NCBI RefSeq assembly: GCF_041504345.1
Contig: NZ_CP167895.1
Location: forward strand, 1,488,001 to 1,552,000
DNA length: 64,000 nt
Direction of reading: 5' to 3'
Origin: Vibrio sp. BS-M-Sm-2
GTDB taxonomy: Bacteria; Pseudomonadota; Gammaproteobacteria; Enterobacterales; Vibrionaceae
A model generated the notes under the pieces. It saw only the letters and a list, made by a program, of their open reading frames with translations. It did not search any database and was not told the DNA's origin. The position numbers were made by a program, and so were the translations under genes. This document shows, one piece after another, positions 35,095 through 44,625 of this stretch. Each line of letters starts with the position of its first letter. Positions within the stretch are counted from its first letter, which is position 1.

Positions 35095-36024
35095 ATGACA
35101 AACAACATCACTGGCAACCCTGCGCTAAGAGCAGAAAAAGAAAAAGAAGCAAAGCAAAAGAAGGCGGCTAAAGTTTCAACCTTTGACATGAAGGCATTTT
35201 GGAAAGATATCAAATCTCGATTTAAAAAAGGCATTTTCGGCGCTGGCATCCTTATCAGTTTCGGACTCGCCATTGGTGCCATTATCTGGCTACTGAAGTA
35301 CTTCAACATTGCTAAAGAATACTCAGTAGTTGGCAGTATTAAGATGTCCTCACTCATGGAGTCCATGTTTCATGTTGACGCACCTCTTTTATTTGGGGCC
35401 ATTATGTATGGGATCTTATTTGTCCTGTTCACAATGAAGGATTCAACCATTGCACTAGCGATCAAGCTATATGACCTTGTTTTCGCAACAGCCATTGCAG
35501 CTGTCCTTGCTTCAATTGTTATTATGAGTGGTCATTCGATTGATTTTCTAACAGTGAAACCCAATTGGCTAGCATTGTGGTCGATGACCCTAAATTACAT
35601 TGCCGTGGCTCTTTTTGCTGTCAAATTTATATTTGTGTCTACTGGCATGGAAAAGTCGCCCAATCGTGGAAAACCTATTCAATATTTCGGCTTGATACTT
35701 GGATATTTTGGGGGCGGGTCATACATGATTTATACGAGCTTGAATGAGCAAGCGTTCACTGTTCTTGGCATATTTTGCGCGGTGCTATTGCTACTCATGT
35801 TTGTCGCATTTTTCGGTATTGGCCGTAAAGAAGTTAAAAAAGATCCTCTTGCTGATACGTTTTTTGGCGTTGTTTCGATGTGCCTGGTAGCAACATTGTA
35901 CGCGGGACTACTCTATATCGCTTGCAACATTCCATTTTCTACCAAAGAGATATTATGCTCTTTCAATGCCGATTCGCTCGCTAACGAGTGTATGGTCTTT
36001 CAAGCTTCTTTGTCTGAATGGTAG
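35095..36024 (+). CDS. Hypothetical multi-pass membrane protein
   Basis: A 309-aa protein I do not recognise. A charged, lysine-rich N-terminus (residues 1-45, EKEKEAKQKKAAK) precedes six or so hydrophobic segments, among them GIFGAGILISFGLAIGAIIW near 47-66 and a last one near 265. The loop KSPNRGKPIQYFGLI is basic and there are few polar residues in the helices. Cys occurs near the C-terminus. Upstream ribosome site is weak (GAG before ATG). No neighbour hints at function. Confidence 0.7.
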   Translation: MTNNITGNPALRAEKEKEAKQKKAAKVSTFDMKAFWKDIKSRFKKGIFGAGILISFGLAIGAIIWLLKYFNIAKEYSVVGSIKMSSLMESMFHVDAPLLFGAIMYGILFVLFTMKDSTIALAIKLYDLVFATAIAAVLASIVIMSGHSIDFLTVKPNWLALWSMTLNYIAVALFAVKFIFVSTGMEKSPNRGKPIQYFGLILGYFGGGSYMIYTSLNEQAFTVLGIFCAVLLLLMFVAFFGIGRKEVKKDPLADTFFGVVSMCLVATLYAGLLYIACNIPFSTKEILCSFNADSLANECMVFQASLSEW

Positions 36025-36333
36025 GACTAACTATCGAACTTCAAAGTTCAGTAGTAAACAAATAGCCATTACAATCGAATATGTAATGGCTAAATAAGAA
36101 TCTTACGCGGGTGGCTGAAAAAGCTCATGCAACACATAACGGCTGAGCGGCAATAAAAGAGCGGTATAATGCCCTTGCCGAAAGTGATACAGAATTTAAA
36201 GCATCTAACGACGGGTGAACTCCCACTCTTACTACTTCAAGTAATGCTTAGAAAACCAATGCTTTTTATAGCGGTTAAAGCCCGGCGCTTATATGCACGA
36301 TATTCACGCAAGTCAAGAAGACACCCATAAGTC
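36025..36333. other. Gap with inverted repeat and decayed coding
   Basis: An inverted repeat TAGCCATTACA/TGTAATGGCTA occupies about 36063-36092. The rest reads as decayed sequence continuing past the truncated adaptor gene on the minus strand (frame with LREYRAYKRRALTAIK). No gene is assigned. Confidence 0.4.
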
Positions 36334-36630
36334 TCACCAATGATAACCAAGTTTTGTTTCAAGTCGAGCAAGCACTTGCCCTTTTTCAACACGTTGCCCC
36401 TTAGAAACAGTAAGCTCACGGACCGTTCCCCCTACTTGAAAGCTCAAAAGAGACGTTTGTGCACTGCGCACTATGCCGCTAAGCTCACGAGTTTGCGTAT
36501 GTGATTGAAAGACAGTGGTTATGTATTTGACGCTACGAATGGGGTTAGTTGCGTCAAAATCCGATATAGCAGTTTGTTGCTTACATCCCGTTAGGGCAAA
36601 GACAATAAATAAAAGAGAAATAGATTTCAC
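36334..36630 (-). pseudogene. Truncated RND adaptor (membrane-fusion) lipoprotein remnant
   Basis: The first 98 residues of an RND adaptor. A lipoprotein signal (MKSISLLFIVFALTGC from GTG 36630) is followed by RELSGIVRSAQTSLLSFQVG and GTVRELTVSKGQRVEKGQVL, the first lipoyl half. The frame then runs into a stop; related adaptors are 340-370 aa. No coiled-coil hairpin, beta-barrel or pump gene follows. Another frame downstream keeps a few plausible residues (LDLKQN) but no adaptor motifs. It is best read as a decayed remnant of an RND operon. Confidence 0.7.
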
Positions 36631-36732
36631 GGGACGGTCCAAAGTTATGGTACTCCATACCAGTATAGCAAACCGTATAATATTTAACTATTCTATTATC
36701 ATTACCATGAAGTTTGTCGCAAAGGGGAGATT

Positions 36733-36825
36733 ATGAGGTGTCAGAACTGTCTAATATTCGAGCTTAGGGGTAATCTAATTGAACGGGTCTTTTTCGCTTA
36801 CCCTCTTGCTGCAGGTGACACATAA
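36733..36825 (+). CDS. Tiny CxxC peptide, coupled to downstream ORF
   Basis: A 30-aa frame, ATG 36733, preceded by AAAGGGGAGA, a near-perfect ribosome site. It begins MRCQNCLIFELRGNLIERVF and has one CxxC pair. Its TAA overlaps the ATG of the next ORF (TAATG), a typical coupling. No family recognised; it may be a half of a split zinc-binding protein. Confidence 0.45.
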   Translation: MRCQNCLIFELRGNLIERVFFAYPLAAGDT

Positions 36826-37040
36826 TGAATAAAACAGAAGCACCAAACACCGACGATATTACATGCCCTTTATGCCAACACGACGAATATCTGCTTTCAG
36901 AAAGTGGAGAAAAGTTCACTTGCGCATCTTGTGGTTTCCACACAAAACAATTTAGTAAGGTAATCAGCCTTTCACTAGGCTCTACCCCACCAAAGCTGCA
37001 GAATTCGATATACCACCACTTGAGCAGTGCTTGCCATTAA
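36825..37040 (+). CDS. Small zinc-ribbon protein
   Basis: A 71-aa frame with paired CxxC motifs, CPLCQHDEYL (near 14) and CASCGFH (near 33), 15 residues apart, forming a zinc ribbon. It is coupled to the upstream 30-aa ORF through TAATG. The last 20 codons overlap the 3' end of the convergent HAD phosphatase gene, where the sequence becomes non-conserved, so the natural end may be lost. Function unknown. Confidence 0.5.
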   Translation: MNKTEAPNTDDITCPLCQHDEYLLSESGEKFTCASCGFHTKQFSKVISLSLGSTPPKLQNSIYHHLSSACH

Positions 37041-37707
37041 TCCAAACCGAAATCTCTTCCAAACTGTAGATATCCTGAACTGCTAGCTCTGTTGAGCCGG
37101 CTTCGGGATCTACGACTGCTTCATCGATACTTGGACGTAATCGAAACGATTGAATACCCGCACGAACACCCGCCTCAATTCCTTTCAAAGTATCATCTAC
37201 ATAGATGCACTCATTAGGTAGAAAGCCCATATTCATTGCGGTGTACATAATAAGATCAGGCTCTGGTTTCCAACTATTAGCATCGAAAGCAGAAAACACT
37301 TTGCCTTTAAAGTCGTCGAGCATTCCGGTCATTGCTAAAGAAGATTCCACTCGAGATTTCGGTGCATTAGAAGCGATACAAAACTCAATGTCTTGTCTCT
37401 TTAGAAATTCAATAAGCTCAATAGCACCATCCATCGGCTTTAAATGACGTTGGAACAGTGCTTCTAATTCAGTGCGATAAAGTGGTTCAAGTGTATCAAT
37501 CGAGATAGATAACCCTAAACGTTCTTGTGTATCCATCAAGATGTCAGCCAATTTTCCACCTTGAAAGTGGGCATAGCAATCAATAACGTTTAACTTCGCC
37601 CCAAAGCCAGAGAATACATTCACCAAGGCTTGGCAACATAGCTTTTCGCTATCGATGAGTGTCCCGTCACAATCGAAAATTACACATTTAGTCTGTTCTA
37701 ACCGCAT
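36982..37707 (-). CDS. HAD phosphatase, YieH-like
   Basis: A 241-aa HAD-IA hydrolase from ATG 37705-37707 (GTG 37722 is an alternative). Motif I FDCDGTLIDSE (catalytic Asp pair), motif II CIASNAP, motif III KGK.../KPEP, and motif IV YVDDTLKGIEAG follow E. coli YieH, a 6-phosphogluconate phosphatase. The first 220 residues are standard. The tail HCSSGGISNSAALVG has no counterpart in YieH and overlaps the convergent zinc-ribbon ORF, so the stop may have moved. Confidence 0.85.
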   Translation of the reverse strand: MRLEQTKCVIFDCDGTLIDSEKLCCQALVNVFSGFGAKLNVIDCYAHFQGGKLADILMDTQERLGLSISIDTLEPLYRTELEALFQRHLKPMDGAIELIEFLKRQDIEFCIASNAPKSRVESSLAMTGMLDDFKGKVFSAFDANSWKPEPDLIMYTAMNMGFLPNECIYVDDTLKGIEAGVRAGIQSFRLRPSIDEAVVDPEAGSTELAVQDIYSLEEISVWINGKHCSSGGISNSAALVG

Positions 37708-38061
37708 AGCTCTCTCACTCACATTGAATTCAATGCCTTATCCTATAGGGTTATGTGAAATGTCGAGATGATTAAGGTAACACTTTACCGACACAAGCTT
37801 ATTTCACTTCGCGAAATATGCAGTTGATCACTTTATGACTCAGCATAAGCAACAGTTTTCACCAAATTGACAAGGTTTCTACAAAGTCAAGCCTTGATAG
37901 GTATACAAAGTTAGCCCAACTGCAGTTGAAAATATAAATTTACGATAGAGAATGGTACGAAGGATAACAGGCAGATGAACTAGAGATATAAGAACCCGCT
38001 CAATCACCTATTTATATCAAGATGACTAAGCATGGAACGAAGATAAATGAGAAAAAGACCG
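37708..38061. other. Intergenic gap, YieH / HD-GYP
   Basis: About 350 bp with no gene. AT-rich; it holds the promoter of the YieH-like gene and the 3' flank of the HD-GYP gene. Confidence 0.4.
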
Positions 38062-39870
38062 TTAAATAATAGTCGACTCTTTCGAAACTTTAGTTTCGGT
38101 CACGGGCATAGGAACCAGCTCAATACTACCTGTGTCTGGATACGAATCACGGATAGCAACATACTCTGGTAAGTGGTTCAATAAAAGCTTAGTAAGCTGA
38201 GGATCAAATTGATAGCCACTTTCTCGCTCGAACAAATCGACAACCATCTCTAATGGCCACGGCTCTTTGTAACAACGAGTACTAAGTAGCGCATCAAACA
38301 CATCCGCAACTGCCGTGATACGAGCAAACAAATGAATGTCTTCCCCCACCTTACCACTAGGATATCCAGTACCGTCCCAGCGCTCATGGTGTTCGTTAGC
38401 AATAATTGCAGCCAAATTAGTAATATCGCCAGATCCGCTCTTTAATAAGTTATAACCTGCAGTAGTATGAAGTTTCATTACTTCCCACTCTTGATCGGTT
38501 AACTTACCTGGTTTATCCAAAATTGATTCTGGGACTGAAATCTTACCCACATCGTGCATCGGGCTAATGATCTCAATCATTTCGACCTCACGATGGCTTA
38601 AGCCACGTTGCTTAGCAAGCAATGCCGATAGTTTAGCAACACGCTTAACGTGATTACCGGTTTCACCGGAGCGAGTTTCAATCGCCTCCCCTAAAACGTG
38701 AATCATATCTTTCTGAATATTTAGCGTTTGTTTCTGAAGTTTTAAAATTCGTTTGTTCTTTTTCGCGAGTTCTTTCTTTTGGCGCAAGGTGACAAATTGC
38801 ATCAAAATAATCAGGCTCAAACCCGCAATCACCAGCGATAAACCCAATAACAACTGAAAATTTTTGCGAATGAAAGATGAAGGCTCGTTAATAAATACAG
38901 CCTCATCTGGCAAAGCGTTTGTGCTAATCCCGTGTCGTTTCATTGCAAGGTAATTAAATACAAAACGTTTATTGTCTCCGGGGGTCAACGGTGTCGTAAA
39001 ACCAAGAGGAAGGTACTTATCGAGTGCATCGACAGCCTCTTCACCCATACTTTGTGAATGGTTAACATACCCACCGAGTACATCACCTGAAATGTAGAAC
39101 TGCCACAAAGCAAACACAGGAGCTGCACTTGCCGTAGACAAAGTGTCCGCAATTTCTTGATAAGTGTGATAGATACCTTGTTTCAACTCGGTGTTGTAGT
39201 GACTAAGTAAAACTGCGTCGTCCGCAGAAATTCCTTTCAAAAATTGGCTTGTATGCTCGAGTGATAGATCGCGTATTTCTACCAAATTAATATTTGGGAA
39301 TTTGGCCATCCTGATATTCATTTCTTTGCGGATCAGCTCAGAAGTGACACTGTAATCATTTATGAAATAGAGATTCTTTAGATTAGGTCTTAGTTTAGAA
39401 ATCAGCTGGATATTTACATCTATCTGATCGTTCTCGTAAAGCACAGTTGCTCTGTCAGATACTGCATACATATCTGTACTGGTGTCATTAATCCCAACGG
39501 CCACCACTGGTGTCGAACGATCAATTAAAGTGCTTAATGATTCAAGGAAATTGGCTGCGTTATCGTCAGTAGCAATTACACCGTCAAATTCGTAACCAGC
39601 ATATTTGACTTTCAAATAGTTCGAGAGAGAGCCGTAGTAGTCAGGGCTATGGATACGCTTTGAATCCAAATACTCGATCGAGAGTTTAACTTCGGTTTGA
39701 GATTGGCTGAACGCACTGTCTATCCCTTTTTGGAAATCAGCGGTCCATTGGTAAGAAGGTTCGTATGAGTGTAAAACTAGGATGCGTTTGATATCCCAGT
39801 CGTTAGCAAAACTGAGTGAAGAATAAGCGCTAATACACAATACAGCGATTGATATCAATAGCTTGTACAT
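38062..39870 (-). CDS. Membrane HD-GYP c-di-GMP phosphodiesterase with periplasmic binding-protein sensor
   Basis: A 602-aa sensor enzyme. Signal/anchor helix at 5-22. Residues about 25-335 form a periplasmic substrate-binding-protein-like sensor (RILVLHSYEPSYQWTADFQK, then YEFDGVIATDDNAANFL, the ABC-sub-bind type). A helix at about 338-360 and a short coiled coil lead to the HD-GYP domain from 390: HVKRVAKLSALLA, MHDVGKISVPESILDKPGKL near 435, ANEHHERWDGTGYPSG near 495. All metal ligands and the GYP motif are present, so it should degrade c-di-GMP in response to a periplasmic ligand. Confidence 0.92.
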   Translation of the reverse strand: MYKLLISIAVLCISAYSSLSFANDWDIKRILVLHSYEPSYQWTADFQKGIDSAFSQSQTEVKLSIEYLDSKRIHSPDYYGSLSNYLKVKYAGYEFDGVIATDDNAANFLESLSTLIDRSTPVVAVGINDTSTDMYAVSDRATVLYENDQIDVNIQLISKLRPNLKNLYFINDYSVTSELIRKEMNIRMAKFPNINLVEIRDLSLEHTSQFLKGISADDAVLLSHYNTELKQGIYHTYQEIADTLSTASAAPVFALWQFYISGDVLGGYVNHSQSMGEEAVDALDKYLPLGFTTPLTPGDNKRFVFNYLAMKRHGISTNALPDEAVFINEPSSFIRKNFQLLLGLSLVIAGLSLIILMQFVTLRQKKELAKKNKRILKLQKQTLNIQKDMIHVLGEAIETRSGETGNHVKRVAKLSALLAKQRGLSHREVEMIEIISPMHDVGKISVPESILDKPGKLTDQEWEVMKLHTTAGYNLLKSGSGDITNLAAIIANEHHERWDGTGYPSGKVGEDIHLFARITAVADVFDALLSTRCYKEPWPLEMVVDLFERESGYQFDPQLTKLLLNHLPEYVAIRDSYPDTGSIELVPMPVTETKVSKESTII

Positions 39871-39930
39871 ACAATACCCTTTAAATAAGATGGGGTATTG
39901 TACTTAGATTAACGCTTTCTCAAAGAATCT

Positions 39931-40425
39931 TTAGTTCTCGATCCACACTTTATCGCAAGAAGCATGATCTTGTACCCAAAAATCGTGTAACTGCTTAGCA
40001 AAGTCGTTGATACTTTGACCACTCCCAGCAACCACGTCCGATATCAACAGCGAACCTTCCACTGCTGTGACAATTGCACTCGCCACCACTTCACCACTTT
40101 GAGTACCAATATATAAAACATGCTCATCAGACAGCATAATTTGGCTCAAGAACTCAAGCATGTGCGCCCTTTCGGCTTCATCTTGGTACACACTGGCTTG
40201 GTTAAGCGAGAACAGAACGGTCAGTTTATGGAAATCGACTTTATGCAGTTCATCTATTTGGGAAGGCGTTTGATCTTGAGCTAGGAGTTGGTATGACTTG
40301 GATGGGAGTTTGCTTTGATAAAGTTCACGGCCTAGGAGGCTTTCTTTTGCGGGGTAAGCAATGTCGAGCTGACTAAACAGCCATTGATTTTTCTTATGTG
40401 CTATTTCAGGTATTTCGTTATTCAT
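39931..40425 (-). CDS. Hypothetical protein, possible acetyltransferase-like fold
   Basis: A 164-aa protein from ATG 40423-40425. No sequence motif is secure. The C-terminal half (HVLYIGTQSGEVVASAIVTA, then LLISDVVAGSG) has the beta-strand pattern of GNAT domains, but the acyl-CoA loop is not clear. It follows the tiny lipoprotein ORF with a 17-bp gap and may form one transcript with it. Confidence 0.6.
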   Translation of the reverse strand: MNNEIPEIAHKKNQWLFSQLDIAYPAKESLLGRELYQSKLPSKSYQLLAQDQTPSQIDELHKVDFHKLTVLFSLNQASVYQDEAERAHMLEFLSQIMLSDEHVLYIGTQSGEVVASAIVTAVEGSLLISDVVAGSGQSINDFAKQLHDFWVQDHASCDKVWIEN

Positions 40426-40442
40426 TCTTTTAGTACCTACGG

Positions 40443-40571
40443 TTAGTATCCCCAAATATCGCAGCTATTTGGAAGACATAGGGTCGGCTGAGGTGCCGAG
40501 CTACAAGCAGAAAGCATACAGAGCATGACCAAGGCCAACAAGTACTTTAAATGCCTCATCTTTTTCATCAT
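40443..40571 (-). CDS. Tiny lipoprotein (42 aa)
   Basis: A 42-residue frame starting with tandem ATGs (40569-40571 and next codon). Signal peptide KYLLALVMLCMLSAC, with the lipid Cys at 23, gives a mature peptide of about 20 residues (CSSAPQPTLCLPNSCDIWGY). AAAGGG lies about 10 nt upstream. Three Cys in the short mature chain suggest a disulfide. No family recognised. It sits 17 bp ahead of the gene at 39931. Confidence 0.55.
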   Translation of the reverse strand: MMKKMRHLKYLLALVMLCMLSACSSAPQPTLCLPNSCDIWGY

Positions 40572-40673
40572 CCAACAACACCCTTTAAGAACTTAACGAA
40601 AAGCTCTACACTCGTACTCAAGCTTTCAATATCCTTATAGTAAACAGAACTATATAAATAAAAAGGACTTCTT

Positions 40674-41150
40674 ATGAAAAAAGCCTTAATAGCAGCAGGT
40701 ATCATCACAATGTTAGCTGGCTGTTCAGACAATGAGGTTGGCGACGTCTCACTGGGTTTCTTCACCATGAAGGATATCAAGATGTCTTCATTAGATGACG
40801 ATAAGATCGCAGGTGTTACCTGTCATATCGCATCAATCGAAGCAAACCTAAGTCTCTCTGATCCAAGCGATAGCTCTATCTCTTGTCGCCAAACAGGTGA
40901 AATCACACCAGAAATGATAGCTCAAATAGACAAGAGCAAATCAGGCGAAGTGGTATTCAAGCAGTCAAAAAGTATCTTCTTTAAAACAATGAAGGTCCGT
41001 CGTATCTACGATGCAGAGAATCAGTCACTGCTTTACTTGTCTTACACCACCAAAGAAACGGAAGGCAGTTTCAAACATAGCCTTTCAACTGTTCCGCTTT
41101 GGGGTACAGAGGCTTACGTAGATCCAGCAACGCTTGTTCCCGCTGAATAG
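40674..41150 (+). CDS. CreA-family periplasmic lipoprotein
   Basis: A 158-aa protein: MKKALIAAGIITMLAGCSDN (lipobox Cys at 17). The middle matches E. coli CreA: VGDVSLGFFTMKDIKMSSLD, VTCHIAS, ISCRQTGEI, GEVVFKQSKSIFFKTMKVRR and YDAENQSLLYLSY. CreA has no known function. E. coli CreA has a cleavable, non-lipid signal, so the lipid anchor is a local difference. Monocistronic, upstream of gsk. Confidence 0.88.
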   Translation: MKKALIAAGIITMLAGCSDNEVGDVSLGFFTMKDIKMSSLDDDKIAGVTCHIASIEANLSLSDPSDSSISCRQTGEITPEMIAQIDKSKSGEVVFKQSKSIFFKTMKVRRIYDAENQSLLYLSYTTKETEGSFKHSLSTVPLWGTEAYVDPATLVPAE

Positions 41151-41278
41151 CCTCAAGCCAAAGTAAGACTATTCACCTGTACACTCATTGTGCAGGTGAT
41201 TCAAAATGTAATAAAAATGAAAGAAACAGAAACAAAATGTGATATCATGCGGCAAAATTTTTTCACTGTATTTTTCAT

Positions 41279-42583
41279 ATGAAGTTTCCTGGACAGCGTA
41301 AATCTAAGCACTACTTTCCAACTCACGCACGTGATCCGTTGGTCAACCAAATTCAACAAACACCTAAGCTTCACCGCGCAACGATTGTCGGTGTTGGCCA
41401 AACGATTGTTGATATCGAGGCCCGTGTTGACAACGAGTTCCTAGAAAAATACGAGCTGAGTAAAGGTCACTCACTGGTATTGGAAGAAAGTAAAGCAGAT
41501 GCGCTGTATGAAGAGTTAGTTGCGCGCGGTTTGATCACGCATCAATACCCTGGCGATACTATCGGCAACACACTGCACAACTATTCTGTACTTGCAGACA
41601 GCAAATCTGTACTGCTTGGCGTTATGTCTAAGAAGATTGAAGTTGGCTCATTCGGCTACCGTTATCTGTGCCGCACTTCTTCTCGTATGAATCTAAACCA
41701 CCTTCAAACTGTTGATGGTCCAATTGGTCGCTGCTACACGCTGATTTCTGAAGATGGCGAACGTACGTTTGCAATCAATGAAGGCCACATGAACCAACTA
41801 CTTCCAGAAAGCATTCCTGAAAAAGTGTTCGAGAAAGCTTCTGCATTGGTTGTGTCGTCATACTTAATGCGTGGCAAACCTGAAGATCCGATGCCAAAAG
41901 CGGTACAAAAAGCGATTGAATATGCGAAAGCACACAATGTGCCTGTTGTACTTACGCTTGGTACTAAATATGTGATCGAAGGTAACGCTGAATGGTGGCA
42001 AGAATACCTGAAAGAAAACGTAACCATCGTCGCGATGAACGAAGACGAAGGTGAAGCGCTAACAGGCGAAAAAGATCCTCTGCTAGCTGCTAACAAAGCA
42101 CTTGAGTGGGTTGACCTAGTTCTATGTACTGCAGGTCCTATTGGCCTATACATGGCAGGTTACACTGACGAGCCAGCGAAACGCGAAACCACACTGCCAT
42201 TGTTACCGGGTAATATCCCTGAATTCAATAAATACGAATTTAGCCGCGCTATGCGTAAGCAAGACTGCAAAGACCCAGTAAAAGTGTATTCTCATATTGG
42301 CCCTTACCTTGGTGGCCCACTTGAAATTAAGAACACAAATGGTGCTGGTGATGGTGCACTTTCAGCACTGTTACACGACATGGCAGCAAACAGCTACCAC
42401 CACGTGAATGTACCAAACTCTGAGAAACACGAGCACGCTTGTCTAACTTACTCTTCACTGTCTCAAATTTGTAAGTACGCAAACCGTGTAAGCTACGAAG
42501 TATTGACTCAGCACTCTCCTCGCCTTTCTCGCGCACTACCTGAACGCGAAGATAGCTTAGAAGAAACATATTGGGATCGTTAA
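41279..42583 (+). CDS. gsk: Inosine-guanosine kinase
   Basis: A 434-aa PfkB-family ribokinase, same length as E. coli Gsk and aligned throughout (MKFPGQRKSKHYFPTHARDP; EDSLEETYWDR at the end). The substrate motif TIGNTLHNYSVLAD and the catalytic NTNGAGDGALSALLHDM (Asp general base, anion hole) are intact. It phosphorylates guanosine and inosine for purine salvage. Single gene with its own terminator at 42643-42669. Confidence 0.96.
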   Translation: MKFPGQRKSKHYFPTHARDPLVNQIQQTPKLHRATIVGVGQTIVDIEARVDNEFLEKYELSKGHSLVLEESKADALYEELVARGLITHQYPGDTIGNTLHNYSVLADSKSVLLGVMSKKIEVGSFGYRYLCRTSSRMNLNHLQTVDGPIGRCYTLISEDGERTFAINEGHMNQLLPESIPEKVFEKASALVVSSYLMRGKPEDPMPKAVQKAIEYAKAHNVPVVLTLGTKYVIEGNAEWWQEYLKENVTIVAMNEDEGEALTGEKDPLLAANKALEWVDLVLCTAGPIGLYMAGYTDEPAKRETTLPLLPGNIPEFNKYEFSRAMRKQDCKDPVKVYSHIGPYLGGPLEIKNTNGAGDGALSALLHDMAANSYHHVNVPNSEKHEHACLTYSSLSQICKYANRVSYEVLTQHSPRLSRALPEREDSLEETYWDR

Positions 42584-42642
42584 TCGACCATATTGGATTG
42601 CTGACTGATTGAGGTTAGCGCCTAACTAGATTACCTTTTCCT

Positions 42643-42669
42643 AAAGGGCTGCCATATGCAGCCCTTTTT
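42643..42669 (+). terminator. Intrinsic terminator after gsk
   Basis: Perfect 10-bp arms AAAGGGCTGC and GCAGCCCTTT (loop CATAT) followed by TTG. Confidence 0.88.
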
Positions 42670-42876
42670 GTATTCGACACTAATATAACTGCAGCTGAGG
42701 GTAATCTGTTCGAATATTTTGCTCGTTTAAGATTTGATCTCGCGCAATGACTCTTGAGATCTGTCATCTTCCAGCACATAATTCGTGTGGTTTGCCTTTA
42801 CTTGGCAAATTTATACAGTACCATCGCCACGCAAACGTTTACGTACCACCTTTCGGTTCTGATATAAGGATCAAAT

Positions 42877-44625
42877 ATGCTGTCTGATATTGATATTTGT
42901 CGCTCTACTCCCCTTAAAAACATCAGTGAGGTTGCCAAGCAAGCAGGCCTGCACCACAACGAACATCAGCCATTAGGGCAATACAAGTCTAAAGTGTCTC
43001 TCACATCACTTGAACGCCTCGTCAACCAACAAGATGGTAAATTGGTCGTGGTAACGGCTATCACACCAACGCCTCTTGGTGAAGGCAAAACCGTCACCAC
43101 TATTGGATTAGCACAAGGCCTCGCAAAGATTAACCAATCTTCCATGGCCTGCATTCGCCAACCTTCAATGGGCCCGGTATTTGGTGTAAAAGGTGGCGCT
43201 GCGGGTGGTGGTTACTCTCAAGTCGCCCCTATGGAGCAATTAAATCTACATCTGACGGGTGACATTCATGCTGTGACGGCCGCTCACAACCTCGCTTCTG
43301 CCGCCATTGATGCGCGTTTGTATCATGAACAGCGTGAAGGGTTAGAAGCCTTTGAAGTGCGCTCGGGCTTAAAAGCACTAGATATCGACCCAAGTAGAAT
43401 CGTTTGGCGGCGTGTGCTCGATCATAATGATCGCGCATTGCGCATGATCACGGTTGGCAAGAACGAAGCAAACAAAACAATTAATGGCTTTGAGCGAGAA
43501 GATGGATTTGATATCTCAGCCGCTTCAGAGCTGATGGCTATTCTTGCTCTAGCTGATAATCTTCAAGATTTAAGAAAGCGTATCGGACGAGTGGTACTTG
43601 CTTACAATAAACAAGGCTTGCCATTGACCGCAGATGATTTCAACGTAGCGGGCGCAATGACAGTGACAATGAAGGACTCTATCGAGCCTACATTGATGCA
43701 AACCCTAGAAGGCGTACCGACCCTCATACATGCAGGGCCTTTCGCAAACATCGCCCACGGTAATTCTTCCATTATTGCCGACAAGATAGCATTAAAGCTG
43801 AGTGACTTTGTTGTAACTGAAGGTGGTTTCGGCTCAGACATGGGTTTTGAGAAAGCGTGCAACATCAAAGTAAAAGCATCCAACAAGAAGCCTGATTGTG
43901 CTGTCGTTGTCGCAACATTGCGTGGATTAAAAGCCAATTCTGGTTTATACGATTTGAAACCGGGTACTCCGTTACCAGATTCAATCTTTAGTGATGACCA
44001 AGACGCGCTTATTGCGGGTTTTGAGAACCTGAAATGGCATATCAATAACGTAAAGCAATACCGAGTACCGACAGTTATTGCGATTAACCGATTCCCGCAA
44101 GATTCAGCTCAAGAACTAGAAGCATTGAAACAGATGATCACTGACTTTGATTCAAACGTTAGCGTTGAAGTGAGTGAAGCATTTGGTCAAGGCGGCGAAG
44201 GCGCGACTCAGTTGGCGCATGCCGTGGTAAAAGCATGCCAAAGTGAGAGTGAATTTAAGCCTTTATACAACTCGGAGCAAAGCATAGAAGAAAAACTGAT
44301 GGCTGTCGCTGAAGTCGGTTATGGCGCAGCAAGTATCTCGCTATCACCACTGGCGAAAAAACAACTGGCTGAGTTTAATCAACACGGCTATAGCGACCTC
44401 TCAGTTTGTTTGGCAAAAACGCCTCTATCGATCTCTACAGAAGCACATATAAAAGGTGCACCAACTCAGTTTAACGTACCCGTTAGAGAGCTAAAACTGT
44501 GTGCGGGGGCCGGCTTTATTTACGCGCTGTGCGGAAATGTAATGACCATGCCTGGCCTACCCGACAAACCGGCTTTCATGTCATTAGATATTGATAGTAA
44601 TGGAAATATTATCGGCCTGAGCTAG
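42877..44625 (+). CDS. fhs: Formate-tetrahydrofolate ligase
   Basis: A 582-aa enzyme that makes 10-formyl-THF from formate, THF and ATP. P-loop TPTPLGEGKTVTTIGLAQGL (about 63-82), IRQPSMGPVFGVKGGAAGGG, the metal/folate region NLHLTGDIHAVTAAHNL and the later VPTVIAINRFPQD are the Fhs signatures. It is longer-tailed normal length (556-582 aa). No folD is adjacent. It complements the glycine cleavage operon in the window for one-carbon supply. Enterobacteria mostly lack fhs. Confidence 0.95.
   Translation: MLSDIDICRSTPLKNISEVAKQAGLHHNEHQPLGQYKSKVSLTSLERLVNQQDGKLVVVTAITPTPLGEGKTVTTIGLAQGLAKINQSSMACIRQPSMGPVFGVKGGAAGGGYSQVAPMEQLNLHLTGDIHAVTAAHNLASAAIDARLYHEQREGLEAFEVRSGLKALDIDPSRIVWRRVLDHNDRALRMITVGKNEANKTINGFEREDGFDISAASELMAILALADNLQDLRKRIGRVVLAYNKQGLPLTADDFNVAGAMTVTMKDSIEPTLMQTLEGVPTLIHAGPFANIAHGNSSIIADKIALKLSDFVVTEGGFGSDMGFEKACNIKVKASNKKPDCAVVVATLRGLKANSGLYDLKPGTPLPDSIFSDDQDALIAGFENLKWHINNVKQYRVPTVIAINRFPQDSAQELEALKQMITDFDSNVSVEVSEAFGQGGEGATQLAHAVVKACQSESEFKPLYNSEQSIEEKLMAVAEVGYGAASISLSPLAKKQLAEFNQHGYSDLSVCLAKTPLSISTEAHIKGAPTQFNVPVRELKLCAGAGFIYALCGNVMTMPGLPDKPAFMSLDIDSNGNIIGLS

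Noticed and set aside
36040..36330. Integron attC or mobile-element end
   Set aside because: Only one simple inverted repeat and decayed coding; no attC core, terminal repeats or transposase.
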